The notes beneath the pieces were generated by a model, which had not been told where the DNA came from, searched no databases, and saw only the letters and a list, made by a program, of their open reading frames with translations. The translations under genes were made by a program, and so were the position numbers. A DNA stretch of 64,000 bases, taken from NCBI GenBank assembly GCA_963556495.2, contig OY747716.1, positions 35,073,318-35,137,317 of the forward strand, read 5' to 3'. Positions 11,421-22,455 of this stretch are shown one piece after another. The stretch is from Valencia hispanica. Taxonomy: Eukaryota; Chordata; Actinopteri; Cyprinodontiformes; Valenciidae. Every line of letters begins with the position of its first letter. Position 1 is the stretch's first letter.

Positions 11421-12095
11421 CAAAAAAAGCCCTTTAAAAATCAAACCCTTTCCCTTGCAATTAAATTTTGATTTATCATTAAACAGTTATTTACATAATG
11501 CATGTTTGTAATCTTTTATTTATACTTTCTAAAGTTTATTTCATAAAGTTGATATGGGCCGAATACAAATCTCAAGAGTAGATTTTCAACCTGTAAAACC
11601 ATGCAGGCAAACGCATAACTAGACACTTGTATCAAGATGATGTAATTAAACTGAGTAGGAGAGAGGCAATTAAAGACAAACATGTCATATATTTGGAGTT
11701 TAGATGAAGTTGGACTACCAATGAGATGGAGCTCAGGTGTTTTTCACAGTTATTAAAAAGCAGCAGCTGAGCACCCTGATCAGGTGCAGAACTGCACAGG
11801 CATTGCATGCTGTTGAGCTCCACAAAGATTGGCACTGAAATCTGATCAACACCAGCTAGTGTGGCTACTTCCCCATTTATTTATAATAACTCGAGACATG
11901 GGGGAAACCTTTAATCAAATTATGGAAGAGAAAAATCAAGCATGTTAAAACGAAACCAACATTTAATATAATGCACAAGACCTGTTATAGACAGGCTATT
12001 GTTTAGGGTGTGTTTGGCAAAAATATTTCACTTTAATAATTAAACACAGGAACAAGTTGAGTTCGAATCTCAGCACTGATAACTGAACAAATGAA
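11421..12095. other. Unassigned AT-rich sequence
   Basis: Nothing recognised; no supported coding frame. Confidence 0.4.
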
Positions 12096-12865
12096 CAAGG
12101 ACTCTTTCACATTTTGCCATGTTGCAACAATAAACTTCAATAGATTTGACTGTGATGTTATGTGATAGACCAACACAAAGTAGCACCTAATTGTGAAGTA
12201 AAGGGAGAATTCACATAGGTTCTTCACATAGTTAATACTTTATAAAGCCCCCTTTTTCGGCTGATCGAGCTTCAACCCTATGGCAAGGTTTTTCTATCAG
12301 CTTTGCACATCCAGATACTTGAATTTTCATCCATTTTTCATCCTTTCCTTTCTATCAACTCTGTTCAGTTTTATTATCCCTGCAGAGAAAAAACTACCAT
12401 GTTTAACCAACCATGGGGATGTGAAGATTTATGCTAAACCTGGAGGCTAAAGCTAATCACTAGTGGTGGATACATTGTTGGTGTTGTATATTTTTACATT
12501 TCCAATTATTGATGAAGTCAAAAGGCAGAGTTGAATGCAACACTAGAGATTGTACATGTACATTTACTAGAGAATAAATAAGGAAACCATACCTGCAGCA
12601 TGATGCTGCCACCACTGTGTTTAACTGTGGGGATTGTGTATTAGGAAGTGCAGTGTTAGTTTTATGCCACTTGTAGAGGCTTGCATTTAAGCCAGAAAGA
12701 TGCTTTTTAGTCTAACAGCTTGTTCCACACATTTGCTTTATTTTGTTCATGACTTGTGGCAAACTGACACTAGATTTCTTGTGGTTTTCTCTCAACAATG
12801 TCATCCTTCATGCCAATTTTCCATAAAGCCTACATTTTTACAGCACACAACTAATTGAGCTTTGG
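12096..12865 (-). mobile_element. Tc1/mariner relic (antisense)
   Basis: Diagnostic antisense Tc1 phrases are present in order: gatagaccaacacaaagtag (12,164), agctttgcacatccag (12,299), agcatgatgctgccacca (12,597), cagtgttagttttatgcca (12,650), tggcaaactgaca. A non-matching interval at about 12,375-12,590 interrupts it and carries a short partial duplication of the accatgttt...ggggatgtg word. All reading frames of the transposase are destroyed. Confidence 0.75.
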
Positions 12866-12954
12866 ATACTGTTTAAGAACCTAACTAGCTTCAAATGTTC
12901 TTAGTCTGTAGCCTTAATTATGTAATTTGTTAACTAATGGTGCGTTCCATTTGT

Positions 12955-12978
12955 AGTCGGAACTCAGATGTTCCGACT
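12955..12978. repeat. Perfect 9-bp hairpin
   Basis: AGTCGGAAC and GTTCCGACT pair perfectly around a 6-base loop. The sequence begins a segment (tggtgcgttccatttg onward to about 13,110) that looks like the end of a decayed MITE. Confidence 0.5.
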
Positions 12979-13224
12979 TCAGAGTAAAAAAAATCAACTG
13001 GAACACCCCTCGAAGTCCAACTTCCCACTGGGAAAGTCTGAGATTTTTTTCGTGCAATGACATTGATTTCCAATATGGCCGTTCCTCGCATCAACAATAG
13101 TAGCTGTGGTGGAAAGGTGGATATTTTATAAGACACACTTGTAGGAATGCATCTAAAATCAATGTTACATGTAAAGCATACAACTCTAACCTTAATAAAA
13201 TAAAAGGGGTGTTTGCATATGGAA

Positions 13225-13395
13225 AGTAAAACTTAAAACTATGTTTGTCCTCATCGATGTGCAGGTTAAAATCTCCCAGGATTAAAACATTTTCAAGTTT
13301 TTTATTATGGACATCAAAAAGTCATTAAAATCATTTAGGAAGACACCAGCAGGACCAGGAGGACGGTAGATCAAACAGCAATAAAGCATGTTAGA
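13225..13395 (-). pseudogene. LINE endonuclease remnant (minus strand)
   Basis: On the minus strand the stretch reads FIYRPPGPAGVFLNDFNDFL followed, after one broken codon, by the second endonuclease motif near GDFN (decayed to WEILT in a shifted frame) and HID. The YRPP motif and GDFN motif spacing are typical of LINE apurinic endonucleases. It lies directly beside the + strand LINE at 13,400 but in opposite orientation, so it belongs to a different insertion. Confidence 0.6.
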
Positions 13396-13672
13396 GGAGC
13401 CGACTTTTTCAGCGACATTTGCATAAATACAGACTGTGGTAGAACCACAGTGCTGGTTCTGTTGAATCTCAGTGCAGCATTTGACACTGTTGACGATGAT
13501 ATATTATTGGAATGACTAGAGAGCTGGGTCGGACTCTCTGGCACAGTACTTAGCTGGTTTGAGTCTTACCTTTAAAAACAGGAACTTCTTTGTGTCATTA
13601 GGCATTTTTTCATCTGAACAAATGTAGGGTGCCCCAGGCACCATCTTAGGGGCTCTCCTATTTAATATCTAC

Positions 13673-13948
13673 ATGCTCCCGCTAGGACAGATCATAACAA
13701 CCAACAAGATTAGCTTACATAACTATGCAGATGATACACAGCTTTACATTACAATGTCACCAGGTGAATTTGAACCCATCCAAAGCCTAAATAAATGCAT
13801 CGAGCAAATCAATGGATGGCTGTGCCGTAACTTTCTCCAGCTGAACAAAAACAAAACTGAAGTAATTATTTTTAGACCTAAAGAGGAACGATCAAGAGTC
13901 AGCACACACCTTCAATTAATAAAGCTAGAGAACACTGATCAGGTCTGA
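13673..13948 (+). pseudogene. LINE reverse-transcriptase palm fragment
   Basis: 91 residues starting MLPLGQII, with NYADDTQLY (residues about 19-26) as the catalytic box, then [12 protein letters not shown] and [11 protein letters not shown], the usual order after the palm in this LINE group. The frame ends by a TGA before the next expected motif. Only part of a reverse transcriptase, so not functional. Confidence 0.7.
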
Positions 13949-14053
13949 AATCGAGGTGTAGTAATGGACTCAGACCTGAACCTCCAAGGTCACATAAAGA
14001 CAATCACAAGGTCAGCCTTCTATCACCTGAAGAACAGGGTTGAAGGCTTGACA

Positions 14054-14146
14054 TGCAGTATAGGCCAAAAGTTTGGACACACCTTCACATTCAATTGAAT
14101 TCAATTGAATGAGAAGGTGTGTCCAAACTTTTTGGCCTGTACTGTA
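14054..14146. mobile_element. Palindromic Tc1/mariner-type MITE
   Basis: About 93 bp that is almost wholly one inverted repeat: each arm (roughly 46 bp) reads tacagtayaggccaaaa then gtttggacacacctt, differing at a few positions, and the arms meet at gaattc. Ends are TA-like, as for Tc1/mariner. It sits inside LINE copy 2; compared with LINE copy 1 about a dozen bases of LINE sequence next to the insertion are missing. Confidence 0.75.
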
Positions 14147-14367
14147 GAAAAACTCATCCATGCGTTTATCTTTAGTCGGATTGATTACTGCAACAGCATC
14201 CTCACAGGTCTGCCTAAAAAGACAGACAGCTGCAGCTGATCCAGAACGCTGCTGCTTGCACTAGAACCAGGAAATTAGAACACATCATCCCAGTTCTAAA
14301 GTCCTTACACTCGCTTCCTGTTGCTCAGAAAACAGATTTCAAAATACTCCTACTAGTTTATAAATCA

Positions 14368-14616
14368 TTGAATGGCTTTGCACCAAAATATGTTGAAGAC
14401 CTGTTGTCACCGTACCAACCACCCGGACCACTCAGGTTCTCTAACTCTTTCCTACTAAACATCCCTAGACTCAAAACCAAACATGGAGAAGCAGCTTTCA
14501 GTCTCTATGCTCCCCTTATCTGGAACAGATTTCCTGGGGACTGCAGAGCTGCTGAAACACTGAGCTTCTTTAAATGGAAACTAAAAACTCATCTGTTTAG
14601 AATTGCATTTGAGTAA
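14368..14616 (+). pseudogene. LINE C-terminal coding fragment
   Basis: 82 residues: MNGFAPKYVEDLL, SPYQPPGPLRFS, FSLYAPLIWNRFP, and the closing FFKWKLKTHLFRIAFE. This is the conserved end of the Rex1/L2-type ORF2 and stops at the expected place, 200 bp before the tail. It is in frame throughout but lacks upstream continuity because of the MITE and frameshifts. Confidence 0.65.
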
Positions 14617-14834
14617 ACAATTAATGTCTTGTGAATCATGTGTTCATGCTTTATTGCTGTTTTTCATGCTTTATAGTGTATCATGTGTTGCGTGTTTCAT
14701 ATTAAATTGCTGCTTTTGATGTCCAATTGTTATATTCTATGTTTTTCTTTATCACCAAATCATGTAAAGCACCTTGAACTACACTGTTGTAGTAAGTGTA
14801 CAAATAAAATGGCCTTGCCTACTGTAATCTGTGC

Positions 14835-15410
14835 TGAGGAAAACTCAGATAGTTATGATGATGAGCACTGCACAGCCAAGCGACTCATAATTGTTCACAA
14901 TGAGAAAAAGTCCATCTTTACAAGAATAAAAACAAGAATAGTTTTAAGGCTCACCACATTGCAACATAAAGAAAAAAAACTAAGTGAAAGTTTATATTCC
15001 ACCAGGCATATTCAACGAATGGGTTTGTTAATGGTGTTTTCTCATCATTAGTATTTCCTTTCAGTATATCTCATATATATATGACTTTTTTGAGCAATAT
15101 AGAAAATGTTTAATGTGTTTTATATAACTTTAGGACATAAACAAACCTCAGAGTTTAAAAGGGCATAAATGCTCTGCTCTATATTTTTTGGGTATTCTGA
15201 TGAAGATAATATTACTAAATAAGTTGCACATACTGGTAATACCTGATGTAGCAAAAAATATACAAATTGTAAAACATACATTCAAAGTGGTATTTAAATT
15301 CTTTTTTAAATTATTTGTCAAAAGGTTCAATAAGGACTCCAGATTCTAAAAATTAAAATTTTCTGATAATTCTTTCAGAGTTCAGGCCTTACAGGGTTAT
15401 GTGACTTTCG
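14835..15410. other. Unassigned AT-rich sequence
   Basis: No gene supported. The frame at 14,683-15,051 overlaps the LINE tail and has no domain. Confidence 0.4.
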
Positions 15411-15635
15411 CCCACAGGTTAATTGGTCTCTCTAAATTGAGCTTAGGTATGAATGTGTGTGTGTGCATGGTTGTCTATCCTGTGTGTCTCTGTGTTGCCA
15501 TGAGATGGACTAGCGACCTGTCCAGGGTGTACCTCGCCTCTTGCCTGATGAATGCTGGAGATAGGCACCAGCCCCCGCAACCCTGCAGAGGATGGATGGG
15601 AATAGATAATGGATCTATGGATGGATGAAATAACT
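15411..15635 (+). repeat. SINE-like repeat, 3' half, gatg tail
   Basis: Shares the aattggtctctctaaattg block with the 1.2-kb repeat, then continues through gacctgtccagggtgtacc, ggagataggcaccagcccc to a gatggatgg-type end. It is 5'-truncated. The gatg tail resembles that of Rex3. Confidence 0.6.
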
Positions 15636-16005
15636 CCTGCAGATTTGAATGGATGATTGGATTATATCACTGGGTTTTATTCAGCAGGTGCTCCTGCATT
15701 CAGAGATGACCTTCGACTTGCACACTGACATTCTGTCTTTGATGGTTCCTGCTACAGTACTGAAACAACTCTTCCTTTGTGGGGAAAAATATCTCTTGAG
15801 ATAAAAGACTGTGATGTTAAAGGTGTTCAGTATAAACACTGTGTTGATTGAGAGCAGAATCAATAAGCCAACAATTCATATTTCAGAAATGCAGAGTACA
15901 TATAAATTATTAACCACTGTTGGATGCTATGATCTTAAAGAAATAGTAGAATTTAATTTGATGTTGAAGTATTTGCAACTGATACACTTTTAAGTGCTTA
16001 AGTAG
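15636..16005. other. Unassigned sequence
   Basis: Nothing recognised. Confidence 0.4.
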
Positions 16006-16135
16006 AAGGCAACTGGACTTGCTTTCTACTGGACTCTTGTTTCTTGAAGACATTTGGCCTCTCATCCAAAAGGCTTCTTCAGTTCTGAACATGGTTGGAA
16101 GTACAGGCTTATAATTTAAAGACCAAACTGTCATA
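16006..16135 (-). repeat. Interspersed repeat remnant (family unsure)
   Basis: The phrases gcaactggacttgctttct and gacatttggcctctcatcc, followed by aggcttcttcagttctgaac, are recalled from a common fish repeat that encodes a short C-terminal stretch on the minus strand (TEEAFWMRGQMSSRNKSPVE). A Penelope-like origin is possible, but I am not sure. Confidence 0.4.
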
Positions 16136-17337
16136 CTAATAGGGTTATTGAGGTCACTGATGGGACAATTAGGAAAAGTGAGTCACTGATTCTACTCTAC
16201 ACAATTCTATGTTTAGGTCATTGTTGTTTGACGAGCCAAACATGTCCCAAAGTATGCTTTGTTGAAAGACTGCTCGGAGAGACAAGTCAGGGCTGCAGAG
16301 TAGTTAAGCTGTTTTCAGACAGAAATTCAGACCAAATATTGGCGAACAATTCCATCTGGTCTTTAACTGGAGTTGTGTGTTCTCATATAGCACTTTTTTC
16401 CGGAACATTGCTGCTTTCACACAGCATGAAATGTACCGGAGGATCCTGATTGATGTCTGGGGGGTGAGTGGGAGTGGGGGGTTTTATGTGGATATGACGT
16501 AAACTTAGTGCGGCAGGCGTACATGTCGATGGTCGTGCGCACTGCTGACACAGTCTTCGCGCACAGAAAATCTGCTCTGCGCAGAAAGAAAAATCTAACC
16601 TGGATTGGGAAAAAACAAAAACAAAAAAAAACAAAAAATAATTAATTCTGTGCTATTTTGCAGTATGAATCAAAGAGCACATGCACCGATTTACAGTTCC
16701 AGCGGTGCCCCTGCACCGTTCCAGTTAGAACACACTCGCCCGAACCCGTTATCCATTGTTATTGACATATCAATGCCGCAGAGACCCGTACACTGACCCA
16801 ACACGGTTTGAAGATAGACTCGGGTATGCAAATAAGACTAAGGTAAATAAAAAATAAAAAATAAATTCCGACAAACTCAGACTTGATTTATTTAGAAAGT
16901 CTGTAGTGTTTTGATGAAATTTTCTTTAACAAAAAGGGGATTATAAAATGTTCTGAAAGCCTCTAAAGTTTGCGTTTTATTCCTCTCAGAAACGGGCTCA
17001 TTATTGTCAGTCTTAATTTGTAACTTTATCACTGGATTGTTTCAGCCGACATAAAAGAAAAAAAACTTTGAATAGGAAAATGGATTTTAACAAGAAATCA
17101 GAATTGAGCATTTAACCTGCAATGGGAACATAGCAGTGCTACTCCTGCTCCTGTCAGTCAACAGGGCTGCGGTTCTTATACTGTGTGAATCAATCTTTTA
17201 GTGTTTGGTCTCGCTGTTTGATTCTGCAATTGGGTTAAAAGATTTCGCTTCAAGAAAATAACGTGTATGTCATTGAGTGACCAGTGGCTGGCTGCTTCAG
17301 CCAATGATGCGATTCACATAAGTATTTACGCAGTTAA
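16136..17337. other. Unassigned, possible DNA-transposon remnant
   Basis: No gene supported. The unstructured stretch 16,290-16,620 has MITE-like features, and it runs toward the hAT fragment at 17.3 kb, so the whole interval could be one decayed hAT. Small frames at 16,228-16,796 show no domain. Confidence 0.3.
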
Positions 17338-17547
17338 TCAATCGATGTTTGTGCTACATTTCAAGCATCCATCGCAGACTGTGAAAGAGGCTTTAGTTTA
17401 ATGAATCGTATCAAAACAGCATCGAGAAATCGTCTTGAAGTGGAACATTTGGATCAGCTGATGCGCATAAAGTCAAAGCTGCAAGTAGATGAGGCCATTA
17501 ACCTGGACGACGTGTACAACCACTGGATATGTGACAAGGACAGATGA
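17338..17547 (+). pseudogene. hAT transposase C-terminal dimerisation domain
   Basis: A stop-free frame of 69 codons plus stop contains SIADCERGFSLMNRIKT, then a RNRLEVEHLDQLMRI stretch and DVYNHWICDKDR at the end. The CERGFS...MN(R)IKT...LD.LMRI order is the hAT dimerisation region in the subgroup related to vertebrate ZNF862-type domesticated genes. It is entirely in frame, but has no BED finger or catalytic core upstream and starts after an in-frame TAA, so it is a fragment. Confidence 0.65.
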
Positions 17548-19760
17548 AAAAAAAAACTGAAATTTAAGTCCTCAATCAGATTTGTGCTTATCTAGTGTAA
17601 TTTATTTACAATGTTGATTTATGAAAATTCATTATTAAATACTGTCACCAGTTTATGAGTAGCAGAAATACAAATAATCCTGTGATTACTGTATTTTGCA
17701 GACAAAGAGTTACGGGACCTTCTCCCAGTTATAGGATTTTCTCCCAGTTACAGGACCCTCTCCCAGACCACAGCAGGACTCTTACCCAGTGCACAGCAAG
17801 AGCTTCACACAATGGCTCATGCTTATAATACAAGTCAGACCTTTATAATAAAATGGTGTGTTTTCAAATTTGAGTTCATAATTAGCTTGGCTTACTTGGC
17901 AGTTGATGTTTCTCCACAGTTACAATGAGATATTTATACTTACAATAGTGTTAACACACTGCACAGGTCATGAATAAGATCTTTGTCATTTTTATTGTAA
18001 GTGGGATATTGTACTTAATTAAAAAGTATTCTCACAGAAATTAAATGCTTTAATTTGATTATTTTAATAAACTATGTAAACTTGGATGGATGCGATGCTG
18101 GCATGACCACAGGGCACACATCTGATGTTGCTCACAATGGTCAAAGGGACCGCTCAGGGCGTTTGTGTGTTTGCTCAGACACATGAAAAAATAGAGGGAA
18201 CTTTGGTTAAGGGTATCCGGACAAAGTCCGGAAGACTGCTTTCAGGCTCAAAAGCAAAACAGACGAAGTCTGGAAAATTACTGTTTTTCATGGCCCCTTT
18301 GAAAGGGGCTTTAGAAAGATGAAATCTCATGTTTTATATTTTAATTTCTCCTTCAAACAACCTTTCTTCCCTGTCCAAAATATGCACATTGCTGTCTTCA
18401 AACGAGTGACCATTTCCCAGAGATATCAATGAAACAGTGATTCCTGACCTGATAAGTTTACTCTTCTGTGTTGGGCAATCTGTTTGTTTAGCTGCTGCTA
18501 CACAGTTACTAATCTCCAGTGTAGAGATCCCCACATTCCTCGCTGGACTGGACTGCATTTATCACACTGCAGAGCTTGTGTTTGGGTGCGTATCCCTTGG
18601 GATATAATAGTCTTTGTCTGAGCTTTGGGGTTCAAAAGGCACCAGAATATTATACTTTAACAAATGCATCTTGGTTTTCCGCTCCTTCTTCTTTTTAGTT
18701 TAGTTGAGTGTTTTCTTAAAATCCTGGATGAGTTGACATAGGCCTAGTTAGGGTTTCTACAGATTTGAAGTGCTTTTTTAATGTACTTGTGTTCCTTGTC
18801 TTTCACTCCTGACCTTTTGGGGACTAGTTCAACCTGATGCTGCAGAGTTCTAATGACTGATATTTTATGTTTGGATTTGACAACGACAGAAAATGTGTTT
18901 AATAATTCTCCTGGGTTTGTCTAAGCAATGTTTTACCTTCTGCTAACTCATAGTTTACTTTAGAGGCAAAAAAATGTCTTTCAAAGTTGTGATGTCCATT
19001 TTCCCAAACCATTTTGAAACCTTATTGGTCAAACGTGGTACATTTTAGTTATATAACTGTCTTTGAGAAAATCCATGTCTACTGTTTCATAACTCCTGGC
19101 TTTAAATAGACCAATCTAAACGTATCTGTAGAGACTAGAATACATTTTGGAGAATAGGATCTATTCTTTTTCTAATTCAAATGTAGTTGAGGAAATCCAA
19201 CATGAAATATATTCTTCTTTTGCAACATTTTATCTCACAGACTGAAGTTCTCACCCTGATCACTATTTAGATTTCTTTCCCTGGTTTCTGTTTTCGAAGG
19301 AGAACAATCTAATTTGCAGCTGCATATTTTACACTTTGTTTGTGCCTCCTCATTGTGGGCTTTAAAGAGACTTGTCGAGAGAACCCCCCTCATACATCAT
19401 TCATAAAGCAAACACCCTATTGATTCACCTGCTGTTTAATCTTAGCCGAGGTGTGATATTTCCCTGTTGTCAAAGTCACCATTACCTCTCTGTCCGCTTC
19501 AGCTGTCACACAAAATTACATGATCTACCACTGCTCAACATAAGGTGAGTCCCAGGATAGGGAGCGAAGATTAAACACTTGTCCTAAACCAAGCAAATGA
19601 GACTTTCACAGCCTGGGACAACTTTAGCAGTTTTACCTTGACAAGGACATTGGAATCACCATGTCACTCAGGACAGGAATTTGAATCAAATCTAAATCAC
19701 ATTTTCAGATTTAAATCTTAAATATAAGTAAGAAGCACACAATAAAAAAGATTTAGTAAC
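17548..19760. other. Unassigned, with tandem repeat and hairpins
   Basis: No gene supported. It contains the 3 x 19-bp tandem at 17,709-17,765 and, at about 18,208-18,325, two short inverted repeats (tccggac...gtccgga and ggcccctttgaaaggggc). The latter block could be the end of the hAT represented at 17.3 kb. Confidence 0.35.
17709..17765. repeat. Minisatellite, three 19-bp units
   Basis: Three directly adjacent units in exact register: consensus gttacaggaccctctccca. The second unit differs most. Not a known transposon end. Confidence 0.7.
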
Positions 19761-19764
19761 TAAC

Positions 19765-19965
19765 ATATTGTGCCTGGCAAAAGAATAAACATTCCTTAAA
19801 CTTTTTGTACATTTCAACACATCATAACCATAAACTTTCATGTATTTTAATGAAAATGTTTGTGTAACATGCATTTGCATCTAGCCTAATCTGTGTCAAT
19901 GCTTTACAGAACCACCTTTTGCTGCAGTTATAGCTGGTTTTCTGGGACACATACAATTCCAATAA
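19765..19965 (-). mobile_element. Tc1/mariner relic (antisense)
   Basis: Degenerate antisense phrases acatttcaacacatcataacc, ttttaatgaaaatgtttgtg and aaccaccttttgctgcagtt follow the order of the 5' part of fish Tc1 elements. No open frame. Confidence 0.5.
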
Positions 19966-20202
19966 AATACATTAATATTTGTAATATAATAAAATATGGC
20001 AAAGTTCAGTTGATATGAACACTTTTGCTAAGAACTTTTAATAATGCAAATAAATTATTAATGTGTTCTTTCCTTTCAGACAGATGCCAAAACAGGTATG
20101 TAGTCTCTCTTTAGGTTATCCACATGAATTCTAAATGAAATGTAAAAAAAATAGCTTTGAATAAATCTTGACATTGTTTAATTTATTTTTTTCCCAGACA
20201 GA

Positions 20203-20292
20203 TCATTCATCCCTCCATTTTCTGTACCTGTCCATCCTATGCACAGGGCGAGAGGCGGCATACACCCTGGACAGTTCGCCAGTCCATTGCAG
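20203..20292 (-). repeat. SINE-like repeat, 3' end, minus strand
   Basis: catccctccattttctgtac, then gcgagaggcggcatacaccc and tggacagttcgccagtccat are the reverse complement of the 3' end of the repeat at 1.2 and 15.4 kb. Truncated on its 5' side. Confidence 0.6.
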
Positions 20293-21045
20293 ACAGATTA
20301 TTCAGAAAAAGTTTTTTTTATTTATTCTGAAAACATCCTCCCCATCAGACAGAGACAAAGCTTGTAGTGGAGGATGACAGCATGGCGGTCACATCCCATC
20401 CATTTAGCTGAAGGCAGTCAGCATTATTCACCACCTACAGCTTGGCTAATTGGCAATGAATGAAGGTCCTGAATATTTCATATCACACGTGAGATCAAAA
20501 CAACCCACTGTTTTTCTATAATGTTACCCAAAAAATGCTGTGGAGTATATCTTTTGTACAACAAGGGAACACTTATCCTGCTAATGACATTCACAAATCC
20601 ATCAACGACTTAGCGTGGTGACCACTATTTGACCACAATGGCCAGATGAGAAAACTTTGGAGGATGAAATCTCTAATTTCCAGGCATAATTAGGCAGGAG
20701 AGTGAAGCATGAGATATATAATTTATACAAAGCATGTTTTCAACATCATAAATCTTTTGGAGCCAGATAATAGACAGCTGGGAATAGCATTCAAAGCTTT
20801 TAGCACCACAAGGAAACTAACACATTTAGGGCTTTAAATAATTTTCTGACCAATCTTGATGATATACAAGTATCAACTGGGAAGAGGAGATCATTAATAA
20901 AGACTTTAGAATTACAGGAGAATGTGATTACAATATTAGGGCTGAATGTCGTGATGGTGATTGCGATCAACCCATTTTCTTTCCTCACCAATTTCTGTGA
21001 ACTTTTGCATCTCGGCCAATAAAACATGACATAAGTTGTGCTTCA
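20293..21045. other. Unassigned sequence
   Basis: Nothing recognised; no supported coding frame. Confidence 0.4.
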
Positions 21046-21052
21046 AAGGCAG

Positions 21053-21885
21053 CAGAGGTGAGAAGTAACAGAGTACTTTTACTTAATTACTGTACTTATG
21101 TAGATTACTCAGTTATCTGTACTTTACTTGAGTATTTATTTTTCTGATGACTTTGTACTTTTACTTCCTACATTTCAAGATAAATACCTGCACTTTCTAC
21201 TTCTTACTTTCTTCAAAATGGATCGTTACTTCCAGTATGAAAGCAATATGATATTTTAAAAAAGTAACGACAAAACAGGGAAAAATCAATCGCATGGACA
21301 GAAAGCGTCTCATAGTGGTGCTGGCGTACATCAACAAGTTGGCCGCCAAATGAGGAGGAGGACGACGACGACGAAGAAGAAGACGACAAAGACGAGTCAA
21401 AAACAAACAATAGTGACTTGGATGGAGACAGTAAACTGAACAACGAAGGAAGAAATCCAGAGACGCAAGGCATTCCCCATCCATGGCCTTATTTGGAGGA
21501 ACTTTTCAATGTTGTTGGCTCTAAGAATAATTTGTGACAAATGTGCTGCGTATTTAGCAAACCTAAGAACCATGAGACCTGGCCTGTTCAACTGAAACCA
21601 TGGATGTGCAGAAATCTTTCCCAGCCGTTTGCCATTTGTCCCTGAGACTCAACACACCCCTACCTGCCTCAGCTGCCTCTGAGAGGCTTTTTAGCATTAC
21701 AAAACAAATTTTCAGACCAAAAAGGAGACACCTTAATTCTAGGAACTTTGAGAACCAGTTTCTGCTGAGGCTTAATAAAAGATTTTGGTTGTCATTAAGG
21801 GGCGAGGCATTTATCCTCACAAAAAACAAAACAAAGACTCGATTAGATTTGAAGTTCATGTTTTCATGTTGATTAAGTTATTTTA
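21053..21885 (+). mobile_element. Internally deleted hAT transposon
   Basis: The left terminus (cagaggtgagaagtaacagag at about 21,053, then repeated tactttact-type words) is a classic hAT end. A BED-finger start follows (HPWPYLEELFNVVGSKN near 21,475-21,525), and then, after a stop, the C-terminal dimerisation region (21,600-21,872). The DDE-type core between these is absent. The right terminus is missing; an inverted-repeat arm begins immediately after. Confidence 0.7.
21600..21872 (+). pseudogene. hAT transposase C-terminal fragment
   Basis: 90 residues. The block LRLNTPLPASAASERLFS, followed at residues about 40-60 by RRHLNSRNFENQFLLRLN, is the canonical hAT C-terminal dimerisation motif (serine-alanine-x-x-E-R-x-F-S and NFE...LLRLN). 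The methionine start comes from the deletion junction and is probably accidental. No catalytic core precedes it, so this would be at best a non-catalytic partner. Confidence 0.75.
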
Positions 21886-22195
21886 TCATGTATAATCTTT
21901 CCGGAGGGTGGCGGTAATGTGCAAGTTAGTCTGCTCCCGCCGTTAAACAGCCAAAGAAGAAGAAGAGGAGGCTGACGCCAGATAGGCCATCTCTAAGTTA
22001 TTGGTCCTTAGAAAAAGGGTTGAACCTTTCCGCCTTAAAAGGATACTTACCCTTTTGTTCTACTCAAAGATTCCAGTCCTGAATTCCTCGTACCTGATCC
22101 TCCATCATTGTTCACCGCTTCCATCCATCCAGGTTTTTCCTTGGTAAGCCTCCACGCTCCTCCCTGGAACAAGCCAACCATACTCACCACCTGCC
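21886..22195 (+). repeat. Left arm of about 300-bp inverted repeat
   Basis: About 300 bp that reappear inverted at 23,974-24,284 with roughly 90% identity by eye. Landmarks: ggagggtggcggtaatgtgc, tctgctcccgccgttaaaca, ccaaagaagaagaagagg, ccttagaaaaaggg, tggaacaagccaacca. Outer ends share catgtaYaatct. No long open frame is common to both arms. Confidence 0.8.
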
Positions 22196-22382
22196 ATCTT
22201 GGAATCATGTGAGCAGAGGGTGCGTTTTGATTGGTCACTTGAATATTTGCCTTCAGCACTCAGCTCACATAGAGCGCGCACAGTGAGTTTTTCACCTCGC
22301 GAGGCGAAAAATATCAAACCTGTTTGATTTTCACCTCAACACCTCATGAGGCAGAAAACTCACCAAAAATTTGCAGCACACA

Positions 22383-22440
22383 GAGAGCTATCTGCTGAGC
22401 AAACGGCCTCGAATGACTTTTTGCTCAGTAGATAGGTCTC
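22383..22440. repeat. 21-bp imperfect hairpin
   Basis: Left arm 22,383-22,403 (gagagctatctgctgagcaaa) and right arm 22,420-22,440 pair at 19 of 21 positions around a 16-base loop. Just before it (22,290-22,352) come the short palindromes cctcgcgagg, atcaaacctgtttgat and cctcatgagg. Together they look like the internal structure of a decayed DNA-transposon end. Confidence 0.65.
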
Positions 22441-22455
22441 GTGTGCGGCAGGCTT

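Larger units (their letters stand above)
13400..14830 (+). mobile_element. Rex1/L2-type LINE, copy 2 (5'-truncated)
   Basis: The copy starts within the reverse transcriptase (acatttgcataaatacagactg), has the palm box YADDTQLY near 13,720, the post-palm blocks, the C-terminal SLYAPLIWN and LKTHLFRIAFE region, and a 3' tail ending aagcaccttgaactac... and aaataaaatggccttgcc at about 14,800. A palindromic MITE interrupts it at 14,054-14,146. Stops and frameshifts break the frame several times. Confidence 0.7.

Noticed and set aside
15910..16134. 74-residue minus frame as a gene
   Set aside because: Matches only a repeated fish motif from memory; it starts in unique sequence and ends in repeat.
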